From contig JAPDOI010000193.1 in NCBI GenBank assembly GCA_029168955.1, positions 434,001-498,000 of the forward strand: 64,000 nucleotides of DNA, given 5' to 3'. A program made the position numbers and the translations under genes. Below, one piece after another: positions 18,127-28,892 of this stretch (position 1 is the stretch's first letter; every line of letters begins with the position of its first letter). The DNA is from Aplectana chamaeleonis. Its lineage: Eukaryota; Nematoda; Chromadorea; Rhabditida; Cosmocercidae. Under the pieces are notes generated by a model that was not told the origin of the DNA, made no database searches, and saw nothing but the letters and a program-made list of their open reading frames with translations.

Positions 18127-21123
18127 TTGTACATTGAACGCTCACAACCTGATGTCATCCTCCTACAGGAGACCAAACTTAGCGTGTACTCCCCTTCTCA
18201 GCCCCGCCTTCCCGGCTATACATCCTATCATATTCCCCGTACATCACATGGCGGTGGCGTGTCAACTTTTGTTAAATCTTCAATTCCATCTCACCTTATT
18301 GACCTTCCCAATGACAATGTTGTTGAATGTATAGGAGTTCATATAGTATTGCAAAGCTGTCCTCTGGATATTGTCAATGTTTACATTCCCCCATCCACCT
18401 CTTGTCCCAACGCATTTGATCCCACACCATACTTACATGATGTATTTACAATCCTCTCGTCTTCATCTGTTGTCATGGCTGGTGACTTTAATGCTCATTC
18501 CCCTTCCTGGTTCTCCTCCATAGATCCTGATGACAGAGGAGAACTACTTGAGCTTTTTGCGGATGATTGTGACCTAATTCCTATAAACGAAGATTCTCCT
18601 ACTCGTCTCCCATCGATGGGCAGGCCCTCCTCACCTGATGTCACGTTCGTTTCCTCTTCTCTTGCCATGTCTTGTAACTGGTTCACATCTGTGGCCATGG
18701 CCAGTGATCATGTACCCATCAGCACAACATTGGATCTGTCTCTTAATAGTCATCTCGCACCTTTTTCTGGCTCCCGTAGCAAATGTTACATTAACTACAG
18801 TAAGGCTAACTGGGTCCTGTTTAAGGAGATGCTGCTCAGCCGGGTAGCCAACTATCCGCTAGCTGGCTCTGTTCATGACAAAGAGAAGTTCGTCGTCGAC
18901 ACCATATGCGAAGCCTCCAGAATAGCCATTCCGACCGGTCGCGTAAGGACGTTCCACCCTAACGTACCAAAGGAAGCACTGGAGCTAATCACACAACGGG
19001 ACGACAGACGCAGAACTGATCCTTCCGATCCGTGCATTTCACTACTGTCAGATGAGATCTCTAAAGTGCTGAACGACTACAAGCAGAAACGCTGGAGGGA
19101 GTACACCGAATCCATCAATTTTGCGACTGATAGCAAACAAGCGTGGACCATTCTGAAGCGACTATCTGGGAAGAAGATGGCACCTGCGCGCAATACGCTT
19201 GAGTTCCCCTCGGGCAGATTTGAATTCGGATACAAGGCTGCCTGTCAACTTGGTAAACTCTATGCTTCTGCTTCATCTCGCCGCAACAAAGAGCACAGAT
19301 GTACTTTACGTGCGATCAGAAAACTCAGTCGACATGACGTACCTGCCATAACTGCTTCTACCGTCTCTACCATCATCAAGTCGATGAAGAATTCGAGGGC
19401 AGAAGGACCAGACGGCATCTCAGCCGTTCATCTGAAGCATTTGCCGGAGCAGTACGCAGAGGTACTCAGTGATCTTATTTATTCGTCGTTTACCACTGGT
19501 ATTATTCCTGCTCGTTGGAAACAAGCGACTGTTCTCCCAGTTCCCAAGCCTGGCAAACCAGAAGATAAAGCAACGTCACACCGTCCCATATCGCTATTGT
19601 CCCCTATCGCTAAGTTGGCGGAGAAAATCATAAACCCGCATCTCCAGGGCGCACTACAGCAGAACGTCCATCAGCATGGCTACAAAAAGGCGCACTCCAC
19701 CATCACCGCATTAACGTCAATATCTGAACACATCATTGCTGGTTTCAATAGAAATGCTCCCGCCGGTAGAAGTCTAGTCGTCGCAATTGATCTGACTGCC
19801 GCTTTTGACAATGTCAGCACTTCCTTGCTATCAAAATCGATTCTGGACTGTGACATGCCCGACTGGTGCAAACGATGGACTGACAACTTCGTCAAAGATC
19901 GCTCCATACGTGTGAAATTTGACGGACACCTGTCGAAGTCGGTTCCCTTGAAGGCGGGCGTTCCTCAAGGTGGAGTATTATCACCAAGCCTATTCTCCTT
20001 ATATCTATCCGATATTCCGAAGCCGCCGCCCAACATCCACTTATGTCTGTATGCAGATGATATCACAATTGTATGCACTGACTCTGTTATCGATCGTGCC
20101 ACTATGGAGATGAACAAATACCTCTGCAGCCTGGCCAAATTTCTCGAATCGAAGCAGCTAAAGGTCTCTCCTTCAAAGTCTAGCGTCACTCTGTGCACTA
20201 CTGCAACGGCTGAGCATCAGCTACATCCCAGGGTTCTCTGGGAAGGTAACCAGTTGCCCCTCTCCAAGCACCCTCGGCTACTTGGAATCTTTCTGGATCC
20301 TTCACTGCGCTTTAATGAAAACACGCGCATCCGAGCTGCAACTGCCAACACGCGAAATAACATCCTCCGTGCTCTGGCGGGTACTACCTGGGGTAGCACA
20401 AAGGAAGTTTTACGCACGACATATAAGGCCATGATACAGCCTACTCTGGAGTATGGAGCCCCGATATGGACTAGACACCTGTCGGACGCCTCTTGGAGCA
20501 AGCTACAACGTGTACAAAACACTGCACTTCGTGTCATCACTGGCTGCCCAAAATCAACACCTATATCCCATCTTCACCAAGAATGTGCCCTACTTCCTGT
20601 CAAGCAGCGCTGCCAACTGCAGTCACAACAGTTCCACATCGGCATAGTCAAGAATGCCACACATCCCAACTACCCCCTCTTGTCATCAGACCCCCATCCT
20701 CGTAATATTCGCACACCGCTGCATGCTGCCATTTCTACAGTGGATCGTCAAAGATGGGCCACCTCAGAGCTCACAAGGAAGAGGCTGCAGCAAATCGAAC
20801 ACACCAGATTCGTGTCTGAATACCTGTCCTGTGCCCCTCCTAATCCAGTCCTTGGTAGTGCGCCTCCTACGGTCGATGACAGTGAGAAGACTCTGCCCAG
20901 ACGCTCCTGCGTCACTCTAGCGGGTCTACGTTGCGGTCATTCTTCGTACCTCAAAGCCTACGTACATAGGATCGATGAATCGGTACCGGATAAATGTCCT
21001 GACTGTCAAAATACTGGTCATGATTCACTACATCTATTTTCATGCTCTGCCAGACCTACTTCTCTGTCTGCTCGTGATATGTGGAACAAGCCGAGTGATG
21101 TTGCCGCCTTTCTGCGCCTATGA
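18127..21123 (+). CDS. Retrotransposon polyprotein: APE endonuclease and reverse transcriptase (frameshifted at 5' end)
   Basis: This 998-codon open frame carries the endonuclease after its first strand (LLQETKLS near residue 16, AGDFNAH near 118, SDHVPIS near 192). It also carries the reverse transcriptase (RPISLLSPIAKL, AIDLTAAFD near 553, GVPQGGVLSPSLF near 615, YADD near 641) and a C-terminal CPDC-x8-H-x3-C motif near 956. All catalytic acidic residues expected for both enzymes are present. The first endonuclease strand (NIFQLNVNGLRAK) lies in another frame at 18072-18126. Comparison with the left copy shows one C missing between 18125 and 18126. The start shown is only the edge of the open frame; translation would begin upstream. 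The element was probably active recently. Confidence 0.9.
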   Translation: MYIERSQPDVILLQETKLSVYSPSQPRLPGYTSYHIPRTSHGGGVSTFVKSSIPSHLIDLPNDNVVECIGVHIVLQSCPLDIVNVYIPPSTSCPNAFDPTPYLHDVFTILSSSSVVMAGDFNAHSPSWFSSIDPDDRGELLELFADDCDLIPINEDSPTRLPSMGRPSSPDVTFVSSSLAMSCNWFTSVAMASDHVPISTTLDLSLNSHLAPFSGSRSKCYINYSKANWVLFKEMLLSRVANYPLAGSVHDKEKFVVDTICEASRIAIPTGRVRTFHPNVPKEALELITQRDDRRRTDPSDPCISLLSDEISKVLNDYKQKRWREYTESINFATDSKQAWTILKRLSGKKMAPARNTLEFPSGRFEFGYKAACQLGKLYASASSRRNKEHRCTLRAIRKLSRHDVPAITASTVSTIIKSMKNSRAEGPDGISAVHLKHLPEQYAEVLSDLIYSSFTTGIIPARWKQATVLPVPKPGKPEDKATSHRPISLLSPIAKLAEKIINPHLQGALQQNVHQHGYKKAHSTITALTSISEHIIAGFNRNAPAGRSLVVAIDLTAAFDNVSTSLLSKSILDCDMPDWCKRWTDNFVKDRSIRVKFDGHLSKSVPLKAGVPQGGVLSPSLFSLYLSDIPKPPPNIHLCLYADDITIVCTDSVIDRATMEMNKYLCSLAKFLESKQLKVSPSKSSVTLCTTATAEHQLHPRVLWEGNQLPLSKHPRLLGIFLDPSLRFNENTRIRAATANTRNNILRALAGTTWGSTKEVLRTTYKAMIQPTLEYGAPIWTRHLSDASWSKLQRVQNTALRVITGCPKSTPISHLHQECALLPVKQRCQLQSQQFHIGIVKNATHPNYPLLSSDPHPRNIRTPLHAAISTVDRQRWATSELTRKRLQQIEHTRFVSEYLSCAPPNPVLGSAPPTVDDSEKTLPRRSCVTLAGLRCGHSSYLKAYVHRIDESVPDKCPDCQNTGHDSLHLFSCSARPTSLSARDMWNKPSDVAAFLRL

Positions 21124-21158
21124 GAAGAAACTCCAATGTGGCTGATAAGAAGAAGAAG

Positions 21159-22805
21159 ATTCCCGTGAAGCCGAATTCTAGGAAATGCGAATTGTTCGAA
21201 ACCCAGAATGAAAGGTGCAGCCTGCGGCTGCACTGTGGGCAGGGAAGGAACTTCCCGGGTGTGAGCTGATATTCCCGTGAAGACAAAATCTGGGAGTGGC
21301 GAATCGTTTGCAACACAGAATGGACCGTGCAGCCTGCGGCTGCACTGTGGGCAGGGAAGGAAATCCCCGGGTGTGGGCTGATACGTGAAGCCAAATTCTA
21401 GAAGGCGCGAATTGGTCGAAACCCAGAAAGAACGGTGCAGCCTGCGGCTGCACTATGGGCAGGGGAGGAAATCCCCGGGTGTGGGGTGATATTCCCGTGA
21501 AGCCAAATTCTAGGAGGTGCAAATTGGTCAAAACCCAGAATGGACGGTGCAGCCTGCGGCTGCACTATGGGCTGGGGAGGAAATCCCCGGGTGTGGGCTG
21601 ATATTCCCGTGAAGCCAAATTCTAGGAGGTGCAAATTGGTCAAAACCCAGAATGGACGGTGCAGCCTGCGGCTGCACTATGGGCTGGGGAGGAAATCCCC
21701 GGGTGTGGGCTGATATTCCCGTGAAGCCAAATTCTAGGAGGTGCAAATTGGTCAAAACCCAGAATGGGCGGTGCAGCCTGCGGCTGCACTATGGGCTGGG
21801 GAGGAAATCCCCGGGTGTGGACTGATAATCCCGTGAAGCCAAAATCTGGGAGGAGCAAATTGGTCAAAACCCAGAATGGACGGTGCAGCCTGCGGCTGTA
21901 CTATGGGCTGGGGAGGAAATCCCCGGGTGTGGGCTGATATTCCCGTGAAGCCAAATTCTAGGAGGTGAACATTGGTTGCAACCCAGAGTGGACGGTGAAG
22001 CCTGCGGCTGCACTGTGGGCAACGGAGGAAATCCCCGGGTGTGGGCTGATATTCCCATGAAGCCAAATTCTGGGAGGTGCAAATTGGTCAAAACCCAGAA
22101 TGGACGGTGCAGCCTGCGGCTGCACTATGGGCTGGGGAGGAAATCCCCGGGTGTGGGCTGATATTCCCGTGAAGCCAAATTCTAGGAGGTGCAAATTGGT
22201 CAAAACCCAGAATGGGCGGTGCAGCCTGCGGCTGCACTATGGGCTGGGGAGGAAATCCCCGGGTGTGGACTGATAATCCCGTGAAGCCAAAATCTGGGAG
22301 GAGCAAATAGGTTGCAACCCACAATGGATGGTGCAGCCTGTGGCTGCACTGTGGGCAGGGGAGGAACTTCCCGGGTGTGGGCTAATACTCCCGTAAAGCC
22401 AAATCATAGGAGGTGCAAATTGGTCGAAATCCAGAGGTGGAAAATGGTTGCAACCTAGAATGGACGGTGCAGCCTGCGGCTGCACTGTGGGCAGGGGAGG
22501 GAATCCCCGGGTGTGGGCTGATATTCCCGTGAAGCCGAATTCTAGGAGATGCAAATTGGTTGAAACCCCGAAAGAACGGTGCAGCCTGCGGCTGCACTGT
22601 GGGCAAAGGAGGAAATCTCCGGGTGTAGGCTGATATTCCCGTGAAGCCGAATTCTAGGGGGGCAAATCGGTTGGAACTCTGAATGGACGGTGCAGCCTGC
22701 GGCTGCATGGTGGGCAGGGGAGGAAATCCCTGGGTGTAGGCTGATATTCCCGTGAGGCCAAATCCTAGGAGGGCAATTCGGTTGGAACTCAGAATGGACG
22801 AAGGA
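21159..22805 (+). repeat. 112-bp satellite, distal block
   Basis: It continues the array after the retrotransposon, with about 14 units. Exact spacing of 112 bp is seen from 21528 through 21640, 21752 and 21864. Each unit carries GTGCAGCC-TGC-GGCTGCAC, AAATCCCCGGGTGTGG and CTGATATTCCCGTGAAGCC. Units near 22650-22800 are more divergent, the usual pattern at an array edge. Confidence 0.9.
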
Positions 22806-22875
22806 AAACTCCGGGTACCCGGGTGTTAAACCCCTCCCTACCTTTGGCAAACGGTTAGAACCTCGGGTGGGCGAA

Positions 22876-22935
22876 ACCAGGGCATGGTTGCGAAATATTT
22901 GCTCAACCAGGGCATGGTTGCGAAATATTTGCTCA
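22876..22935 (+). repeat. 30-bp tandem duplication
   Basis: Two identical copies of a 30-bp unit starting ACCAGGGCATGGTTGCG. No function is seen. The flanking 22936-23372 is unassigned apart from a run of G at 23044-23050. Confidence 0.7.
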
Positions 22936-23372
22936 ATTTCAACTCCCGTTGCGCGCGTTTTCTACCCGTACAAGAAATCTTCCCCGACTTTCGGTAGGAA
23001 GATGGGACCTCCGACAGGGTGCCATCTCCGGTGCCATCATAGCGGGGGGGGGCACTATGGCGCGATGCGCTTGGCCGCGCACATTTAACCGTGCCGCACT
23101 AAAGTTGAGCACATACCCGGGATTTCCCTCCCCTGCCAAAACCAGGAGAGTCATTGCGGTACGAAAATATGGGGGTGGTCAAGTGCTATACAACAGTGGT
23201 CCCCCCGCTGCAATAGCACCTCATCTCTTTCCCCCTCCCCCTCCAGAAGACGGGCCCAATCCAGAAGCACCAGTCTTTCTCAGATTTTCTTATGCTTCTA
23301 CAAGCTGCCATGAGCAACACCCAACAGAACAAAAAATAAATAAAAACAAGAATTGGAAACAAATAGCAGTCA

Positions 23373-23537
23373 ATGAAAGCTGACCGACTGACCTGGCGAG
23401 ATGTGCTTGAAAAGGACATTCAGCCAGATTATGAGGACAATAATTATTGCATCGGCTGGGAGATCGTCAAGCTAAGGCCGGACTCTCACGGAATTGGCAC
23501 AGCAACCACCGCTTGCATAGAATCCGATCCCCAGTGA
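23373..23537 (+). CDS. Unrecognised 54-residue open frame, possible exon
   Basis: ATG at 23373, TGA at 23535-23537. The product is acidic with a protein-like composition (LTWRDVLEKDIQPDYEDNN, CIGWEIVKLRPD). An AG at 23367-23368 just upstream could be a splice acceptor but lacks a strong pyrimidine tract. I do not recognise a family. It could be an isolated exon, a remnant or chance. Confidence 0.25.
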   Translation: MKADRLTWRDVLEKDIQPDYEDNNYCIGWEIVKLRPDSHGIGTATTACIESDPQ

Positions 23538-24309
23538 AAATCTGAATTATAGTGACAGAAATATTATAGTTACAGAAGTGGCGAATCACGGAAATTGCGA
23601 TAAAACGAATTTCAGCCACTGAGAACCTAAAGAAACAAGAAGGAAACAAAATTGAAAAACTTGAGAACAAAAAAAAAGAAATGTAAAGCTCGGGCGTCGA
23701 ATTCGAGAAGTGGTACGTACCTTACGTACAAAACAATGTAAAACTCGTTTGTACAGTTCATTGGCGCGCCCCAATGCCAATGTACATAAATTTAAAGGAC
23801 TTTTATTTTGTACATGCCGGAACTCGTCCGCGCCAACATTTTTTCAATGGAAACTGCGGGTCGGCGCTAAGTTTCGGACGAGTTCCAGTGCAGCCTCCGC
23901 TCCTCTTTCTTTTTCGGTTCTTTATTAGTAGAGGATATTTGCCTTTGACAAATCGCGCCGAGCGTAAGAGTAGGCTCCGATCTTCGAGATTATAGGACCA
24001 GCCGGGAATCCTCTCTCAGAACATGAGATATGCAAATAATAGCCTGTGGAATCGGGTGTTTGCGCAATTGCCTGATAGCCGTTACATCGCTGTCCAAGTC
24101 TGCGAGTGTAGGGTGCGCTGTTTGGGTCAATTAATTGTCTTACCCTTAACCGCGCTTCTCCCTATTCATTATCAATTCTTGATCAGAAGCTCTTGTGGCG
24201 CGATTTCACATGGCATCGGGGTTCGGCGCGGTGTGGGGAAATTCACACGGGGGGTCTGAGTTTCACCGAGAGACCAGGTGAACATTCTGACCGGCGGTAG
24301 GTACTATAC
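23538..24309. other. Unassigned stretch
   Basis: No recognised repeat, RNA or coding block. An ASCI-type GGCGCGCC site at 23763-23770 lies in a short local palindrome. Confidence 0.35.
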
Positions 24310-24540
24310 TTCGGACCGAATTGAATTGTTCGAAAAATATTTGAATGGCTTTTCGAATCTGTCAAAATTCGAAAATTTTGGTTTTCGAATAATATTCAAA
24401 ATTCGAATATTTCGAAAACGGGCTTTCGATTACTATTCGAAATCCGAATACTTCGTGAAAAGCGGTTTTGAATAATATTCGAAATTCGAATATTTTCAAG
24501 AGCATATTCGAATTTTTGGAATTCGAATAATCGAAATGCA
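24310..24540. repeat. Degenerate TTCGAATA-rich repeat
   Basis: ATTCGAAAT, TTCGAATA and relatives recur in both orientations roughly every 10-25 bp, giving an AT-rich block able to self-pair. The units are not regular. The following 24541-25040 shows no gene. A weak tRNA A-box-like TGGCGTAGTAG at 24893-24903 was noted there. Confidence 0.5.
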
Positions 24541-25040
24541 CAATCATCATTTCATTAAAAGTTCTTTTTTCCTGATCAACCTTTGGAAGCACACTCTATC
24601 GAAGCACCATCTTGGCTTATTCACCCCACGCCCGATTTGGGGTTCTCACACGTTTGGATCGTGTGAAATATTGCGTCACCGTACAAGGTGCTCCATCTGT
24701 GGTATAGGCTGGCTTGAACGGCCAGCTGATTTTCTAGTAATCCAAAACACTGACTTCTTGTAGCTCAGAAGCGGCATTTTGTGCCGCCGTAAAAGGGCAT
24801 AAGGGTTTCAAGCTCGAGTGTTCAGCCCTGCCCCCCCCTCCCCACCTGAAGTCGTGCAAGCTCGGCGGCAGCGAATTCGACTAGGCCGAGCCGTGGCGTA
24901 GTAGTAAGTCTTGAGTGCGGCGCTAGGTTCTCGGCGCTTGGATGCGATAAGGTGCTTCCCCGGAAAGGGATACTGGTGGTCAAGTCTCGCCTGAAGCCAA
25001 GCGTCTTGTGCTACACGCGCGTGACGCGCTTGCGGAGACT

Positions 25041-25197
25041 AACGTCGGCATGGACACTGAAGAGACTTTGCGTTCAACATTGGAGGTCGGCCCAAACTCG
25101 GTGCACCTATGTTATAGCACATGGCACCGAGTTTGCGCCAACATTCAACAGTGAACGCGAAGTCTCTTCCGGATCCATGCTGACGTTATGTATACTC
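25041..25197. mobile_element. Palindromic element family delta, copy 1
   Basis: The arms run from AACGTCGGCATGGA inward through GAGACTTTGCGTTC and GCACCTATGTTATAGC, with the reverse complement on the right to TGACGTT. It is about 157 bp, nearly all stem. It matches 30744-30872. No coding capacity. The stretch 25198-25609 has nothing recognised apart from a GC-rich CpG patch. Confidence 0.6.
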
Positions 25198-25609
25198 CAG
25201 CGGTGACGCTATGGCGGAGCGGATTAAAATGGGTCCTGACTTTGCCGAGCAAGCGAAAAAATGAAATTGAAGACGGATTAATAATGAAAATGACGGAAAA
25301 GTTGTTGCGGCCGCCACCATGGTGGAGCGGGGGCCACGCGCGCGGGCGAAACGATAGGCTATTAATACATCAACGCCACTCCCGCGCGTCACGCGCGTGC
25401 CGTATGAATAGGGCCTAACATTGTGGTAGGCCGATGAATATTTCTACAAAGTGATAGTCACAGTAAGCGACAGCCCAAAACTGATTTTTAAAATCGGACT
25501 ATCATTTGTGAATTAGAGAAAATTTTTCCGAAAAATAGAAAAAATTATTCGAAAATTTTGATTTCCGACTATACTCGAAAAGGTTTTGCCCAAGTATAGT
25601 AGGTACACT

Positions 25610-25935
25610 ATTGAAAATTGTGGTGCGCGCGAAGCGCGCACCAGATTTGGCTTTGAATTGGCCATGCGCGCGACCCGTTTTTAGAAATCTGAATTCAGAG
25701 TGAACGAAGAAATTAGCTCTAAATTGCATTGAAAAGAGCGCAAAAAGTTGGTGTAGTAACCCAAAAATGGTTTGGAATGGTTAACTGGTTTTCGAGTAAA
25801 AAGTGAAAGACCGCCCGTTTTTGTTGTTAATCTCCTTTTTTTTCAGACGGCGTTCACGATCTTGCGGGTACACTTAAAATTGAGCTAGTGAGCTCATTTT
25901 TGGATAGGAGGCTGGAAATGGATGCAGGTCGCTCC
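25610..25935 (+). repeat. Dispersed repeat family epsilon, copy 1
   Basis: It starts with the hairpin GTGCGCGC-GAA-GCGCGCAC and continues through CAGACGGCGTTCACGATCTTG to GGAAATGGATGCAGGTCGC. Reverse-complement copies lie at 54716-55095 and, partly, 53880-54062. There is no coding frame shared between copies. Confidence 0.55.
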
Positions 25936-26139
25936 TATTCCATTTTGAACTTGATACCTCAACTTTGAAGGGTACCTCAAAATCGTGGGTTTACATAGTA
26001 AATTAGCCGTGGAGCACGAAAACTGCTTCTTTCTGCTACGACTGTGGAGACCGTGGTGGGTGGGTGAATCTGCAGCCAATCAACACAGGTCGTCGGAGGC
26101 AATTACTGAACTTGTCAGAATTCGTACTCATGACGCGTC

Positions 26140-26420
26140 ATCGATCGATAATCAATATTATCGATTTTGGCGCTTTCTGCACTAAATGCGGCCAGTAGTA
26201 GTGATTACTGAAGGGATTGGTTTTCTTGGTTGGGATATTTTGCTAATCAGTCATTATCGATAAATACCAATCAATAATATTGATTTTTCCGCCCGTTGCA
26301 CAAAATGCCGCAATGATTTTTTATTGTTCACTTGTTTGGAAACTCTTCTCATCAGGCAAGATCAAATATTAATGATCAATAATATCGAGCTCTCACATGT
26401 TGCACAAAATGCGGGAAAGA
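26140..26420 (+). repeat. Three-unit tandem repeat, about 120 bp
   Basis: Each unit has (G)ATCAATA(A/T)TAT(C/T)GA followed about 20 bp later by TTGCACAAAATGC(C/G)G or a close variant, at about 26150, 26265 and 26375. The spacing and the rest of the unit have decayed. Confidence 0.45.
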
Positions 26421-26562
26421 GTGGTATTTTTTATGGTTTTGGGTCATAAGTTTTAAAAATTGTACTCATACGGCAATATCGTCTGTTAGATGTTTCATCA
26501 TTCCAAAATGGAAAATTCTGAGCAATATTGAAGTCAGAAAGGGAACCTTCGGGAAAAATATG

Positions 26563-27089
26563 TGAAATTTCTGAAAATTTAGCTTCCTGGCGAAAGTAAC
26601 GATTTGGTAATGGTGAAAAAAAAAAGTTTCAGAAATACCTTGAAATATCTTAAAAAATGATTTGGCGTAAAATAGCCTGGAGTAATAAAAAAGCTAGGAA
26701 ATGAAATGAAATAACCAAAAATGCGATTTGGTGGTCGATCATTTCACAAACTTCTCCGTTAAACTTATCAAAACGAAATCAAGCGCGCAACGGAAACATC
26801 AAGCCATTTTTTAAAGCTGTAATAAGGAAATCAGCATAGGTCAAGCTAGGTGAACTCCATTCCATATCGTGCTTGATTTCGTTTTGATAAGTTTAACGGA
26901 GAAGCTTGTGAAATGATCAGCCACCAAATCGCATTTTTGGTTATTTCACTTCATTTCCTAGCTTTTTTATTACTCCAGGCTATTTTACGCCAAATCATTT
27001 TTTAAGATATTTCAAGGTATTTTTGAAACTTTTTTTTTCACCATTACCAAATCGTTACTTTTGCCAAGAAGCTAAATTTTCAGAAATTC
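26563..27089. mobile_element. Long-arm fold-back family zeta, copy 1
   Basis: The arms are about 250 bp each, highly complementary, and run from GAAATTTCTGAAAATTTAG inward past ATGATTTGGCGTAAAATAG to CCGTTAAACTTATCAAAACG. The short unpaired centre is near 26820. It has the same architecture and partly the same sequence as 51892-52558. Transcription would give a long hairpin RNA. Confidence 0.75.
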
Positions 27090-27787
27090 TTGCTTTGCAA
27101 AGAAATCGATGATACCGTCCGCCATCTATGTAGCGGTCTTAGGCGGTGAAAGTTTGTATATAGGATAAATCTACCACTCGCGAGTCGATTATCCCACTTG
27201 AATGGTTGCCCTTTTTCAAATTCTTTTTTTTTGGAATAGGTTTATATGTTCCTCTTCTTTCAATTTTACAACAAAAACAAACAAGCACCGCTCCTGGGGG
27301 GGGGGTCTGAGAAAATTAAGCCTTGTCCACACCTCATGCCGTACCCTGCATGTCATTGGCGTTTTTGTTCATCACTCAAGGCCATTCCTTGTGTATCTAA
27401 ATGTTTCTGTCCCTTTTATGGCAGGGATGGGGAATTGAATCGAATTTCAACAGGGAAAATAAACCTAAAAATCATAGAAGATAGTGAAATTGTTTTGTTT
27501 TTCGACATTGGGTTCGGTTCTGCTTAATATTTCTCTGTAGCGACTTCAATCGAGAAAGGATTATTTCTTGTCCATTGGTAGTCTGTGTAGTTGGCTATAC
27601 ATGTGTAATTGAAGCTTCCTCCGTGGATCGATCGTTTAGCTCACGTGACCAAGCTCACGCCTCTGCACAAATTCGTAGAAATCATTCTTTTCCCTCGAGT
27701 TGTCGACTATAGCCCGCATAGTCGAAACTATCCTCGAATAGTAATTTGAGCGGCGGCAGAAGTATTGGTTTCGGAGGTGTGTATTTT
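27090..27787. other. Unassigned stretch
   Basis: Contains a run of G at 27296-27305. No gene or repeat family recognised. Confidence 0.35.
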
Positions 27788-28340
27788 CTACAATTTCTTG
27801 TCCTTGTTATTATCAGCTTCTACGTAACCGTATAATTTTTTTTTTGCAATCGTGTTGCTCATCGAGCACCTGTCGTGGAGTTCCTCATGTGTTTGTCTCT
27901 GAGTGTCGTCCTCTGAGGTGGATATTACACTCAGTTGGCCTCGCGACCCCTGCAATTCATAGTATACTATCACGTGTGTGTGGTCCTGGCTCATGAATCG
28001 TCTGTGTCTTGTGGTCTCTCAGTTAGGGTAATTTTGGCTATAGAAAACTTCTGGTGTTCGCTGCCATTGACAATTTGTGGGTAGGCCTGATGTTTTGATG
28101 GAAGGACATCGTTGAAGTTCCTTGGCAATGCTATGTGTTTCCTGTTTGTCTTTCATAAAGAGATAAGCGATATTCGGGCTCAGTCATGATTGTAGGATCA
28201 AGCTCATGTTGGTCTGCGAACTGGTCAAAAGGTGGCTGACGGTCACATTTTTGGTTTATATTTGGTCTTGGGAGGACCGCACTTCTTTGCCTGATCGTAG
28301 AATAGGGTGAGATTTCAGACGGATTCGCTTCCAGATGCAT
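27788..28340 (-). pseudogene. Coding-like block in shifting frames, minus strand
   Basis: Three consecutive minus-strand frames each look like hydrophilic protein: 28340-28131 (ends YRLSLYERQTGNT), then about 28130-28000, then 27994-27788 (SVISTSEDDTQRQTHEEL). The breaks are single stops or one-base shifts. This is what a decayed exon would look like, but no domain is recognised and neighbouring splice sites are not convincing. Chance open frames remain possible. Confidence 0.2.
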
Positions 28341-28578
28341 GACTTCTTCGCACTCATGTGCTTTTTACTGGTGAGCTATGGATGCTTCGGTGGAGATTTA
28401 CCGAGCAGCTGAGTGAGAGCGGCGCTGAAGCTTGAGTAACGCAGTGCGATAAGGCGCCCTTTTGGAAGGGGAATCTGCTGGTTCAGTCTTTCCTGGAGCG
28501 CAGCTTTTTGCGATCAACCAAGGAAGTTGTGTAAAATACCTTAACGTGTTCTGCGATGTTAAAAGATTGAGACTTAAA

Positions 28579-28737
28579 GTTCGTCTCGTGGCGCCAAACA
28601 GTGAGGAGGGCGAGCAGATCAGAGGGAAGGACTGAACAGCGCTATTACTCGACGCCACTTTCGCAACCCATAGCGTTGCTTAGCCCGGTCCTCTGATCTG
28701 CCCGCCTTTCCAACTGTTTGACGCCACGAGACGACCA
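28579..28737. mobile_element. Fold-back element eta
   Basis: TTCGTCTCGTGGCG at the left is mirrored by CGCCACGAGACGACC at the right. Pairing continues inward through AACAGT and GCAGATCAGAGG. About 159 bp, no coding capacity. Confidence 0.6.
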
Positions 28738-28892
28738 TTCTAGGACCTATGTTCTTTGTTCAAAGGGGAGACATCTGATGTACGAATCACTCCGGTTACC
28801 GCATGGTGAACTTCTGCACCGACGTAAGACATTCGCCCACCAGATGTGTCTAAATTGTCAACCCCTTGTGCAATTTTGAAGAACGTTTTGCA

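Larger units (their letters stand above)
17698..21158 (+). mobile_element. Near full-length ingi/jockey-like non-LTR retrotransposon
   Basis: The 3,461-bp element lies between two copies of a 12-bp target duplication, ATTCCCGTGAAG (17686-17697 and 21159-21170), both being satellite sequence. The 3' end is a short GATAAGAAGAAGAAG tail. Gene order is 2A-like peptide, zinc finger, APE endonuclease, reverse transcriptase, CCHC-like C-terminus. The ALAGTTWG and LQRVQN blocks and the 2A peptide at the start suggest the ingi/Vingi group, but the clade needs a tree. Two frame breaks are present (17990 and 18125). Confidence 0.9.

Noticed and set aside
14499..22805. CRISPR-like array
   Set aside because: Units are contiguous 112-bp satellite copies without unique spacers, in a eukaryotic genome.
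21056..22850. Further repetitive open frames on the minus strand
   Set aside because: Same satellite; no start context, domain or splice structure.
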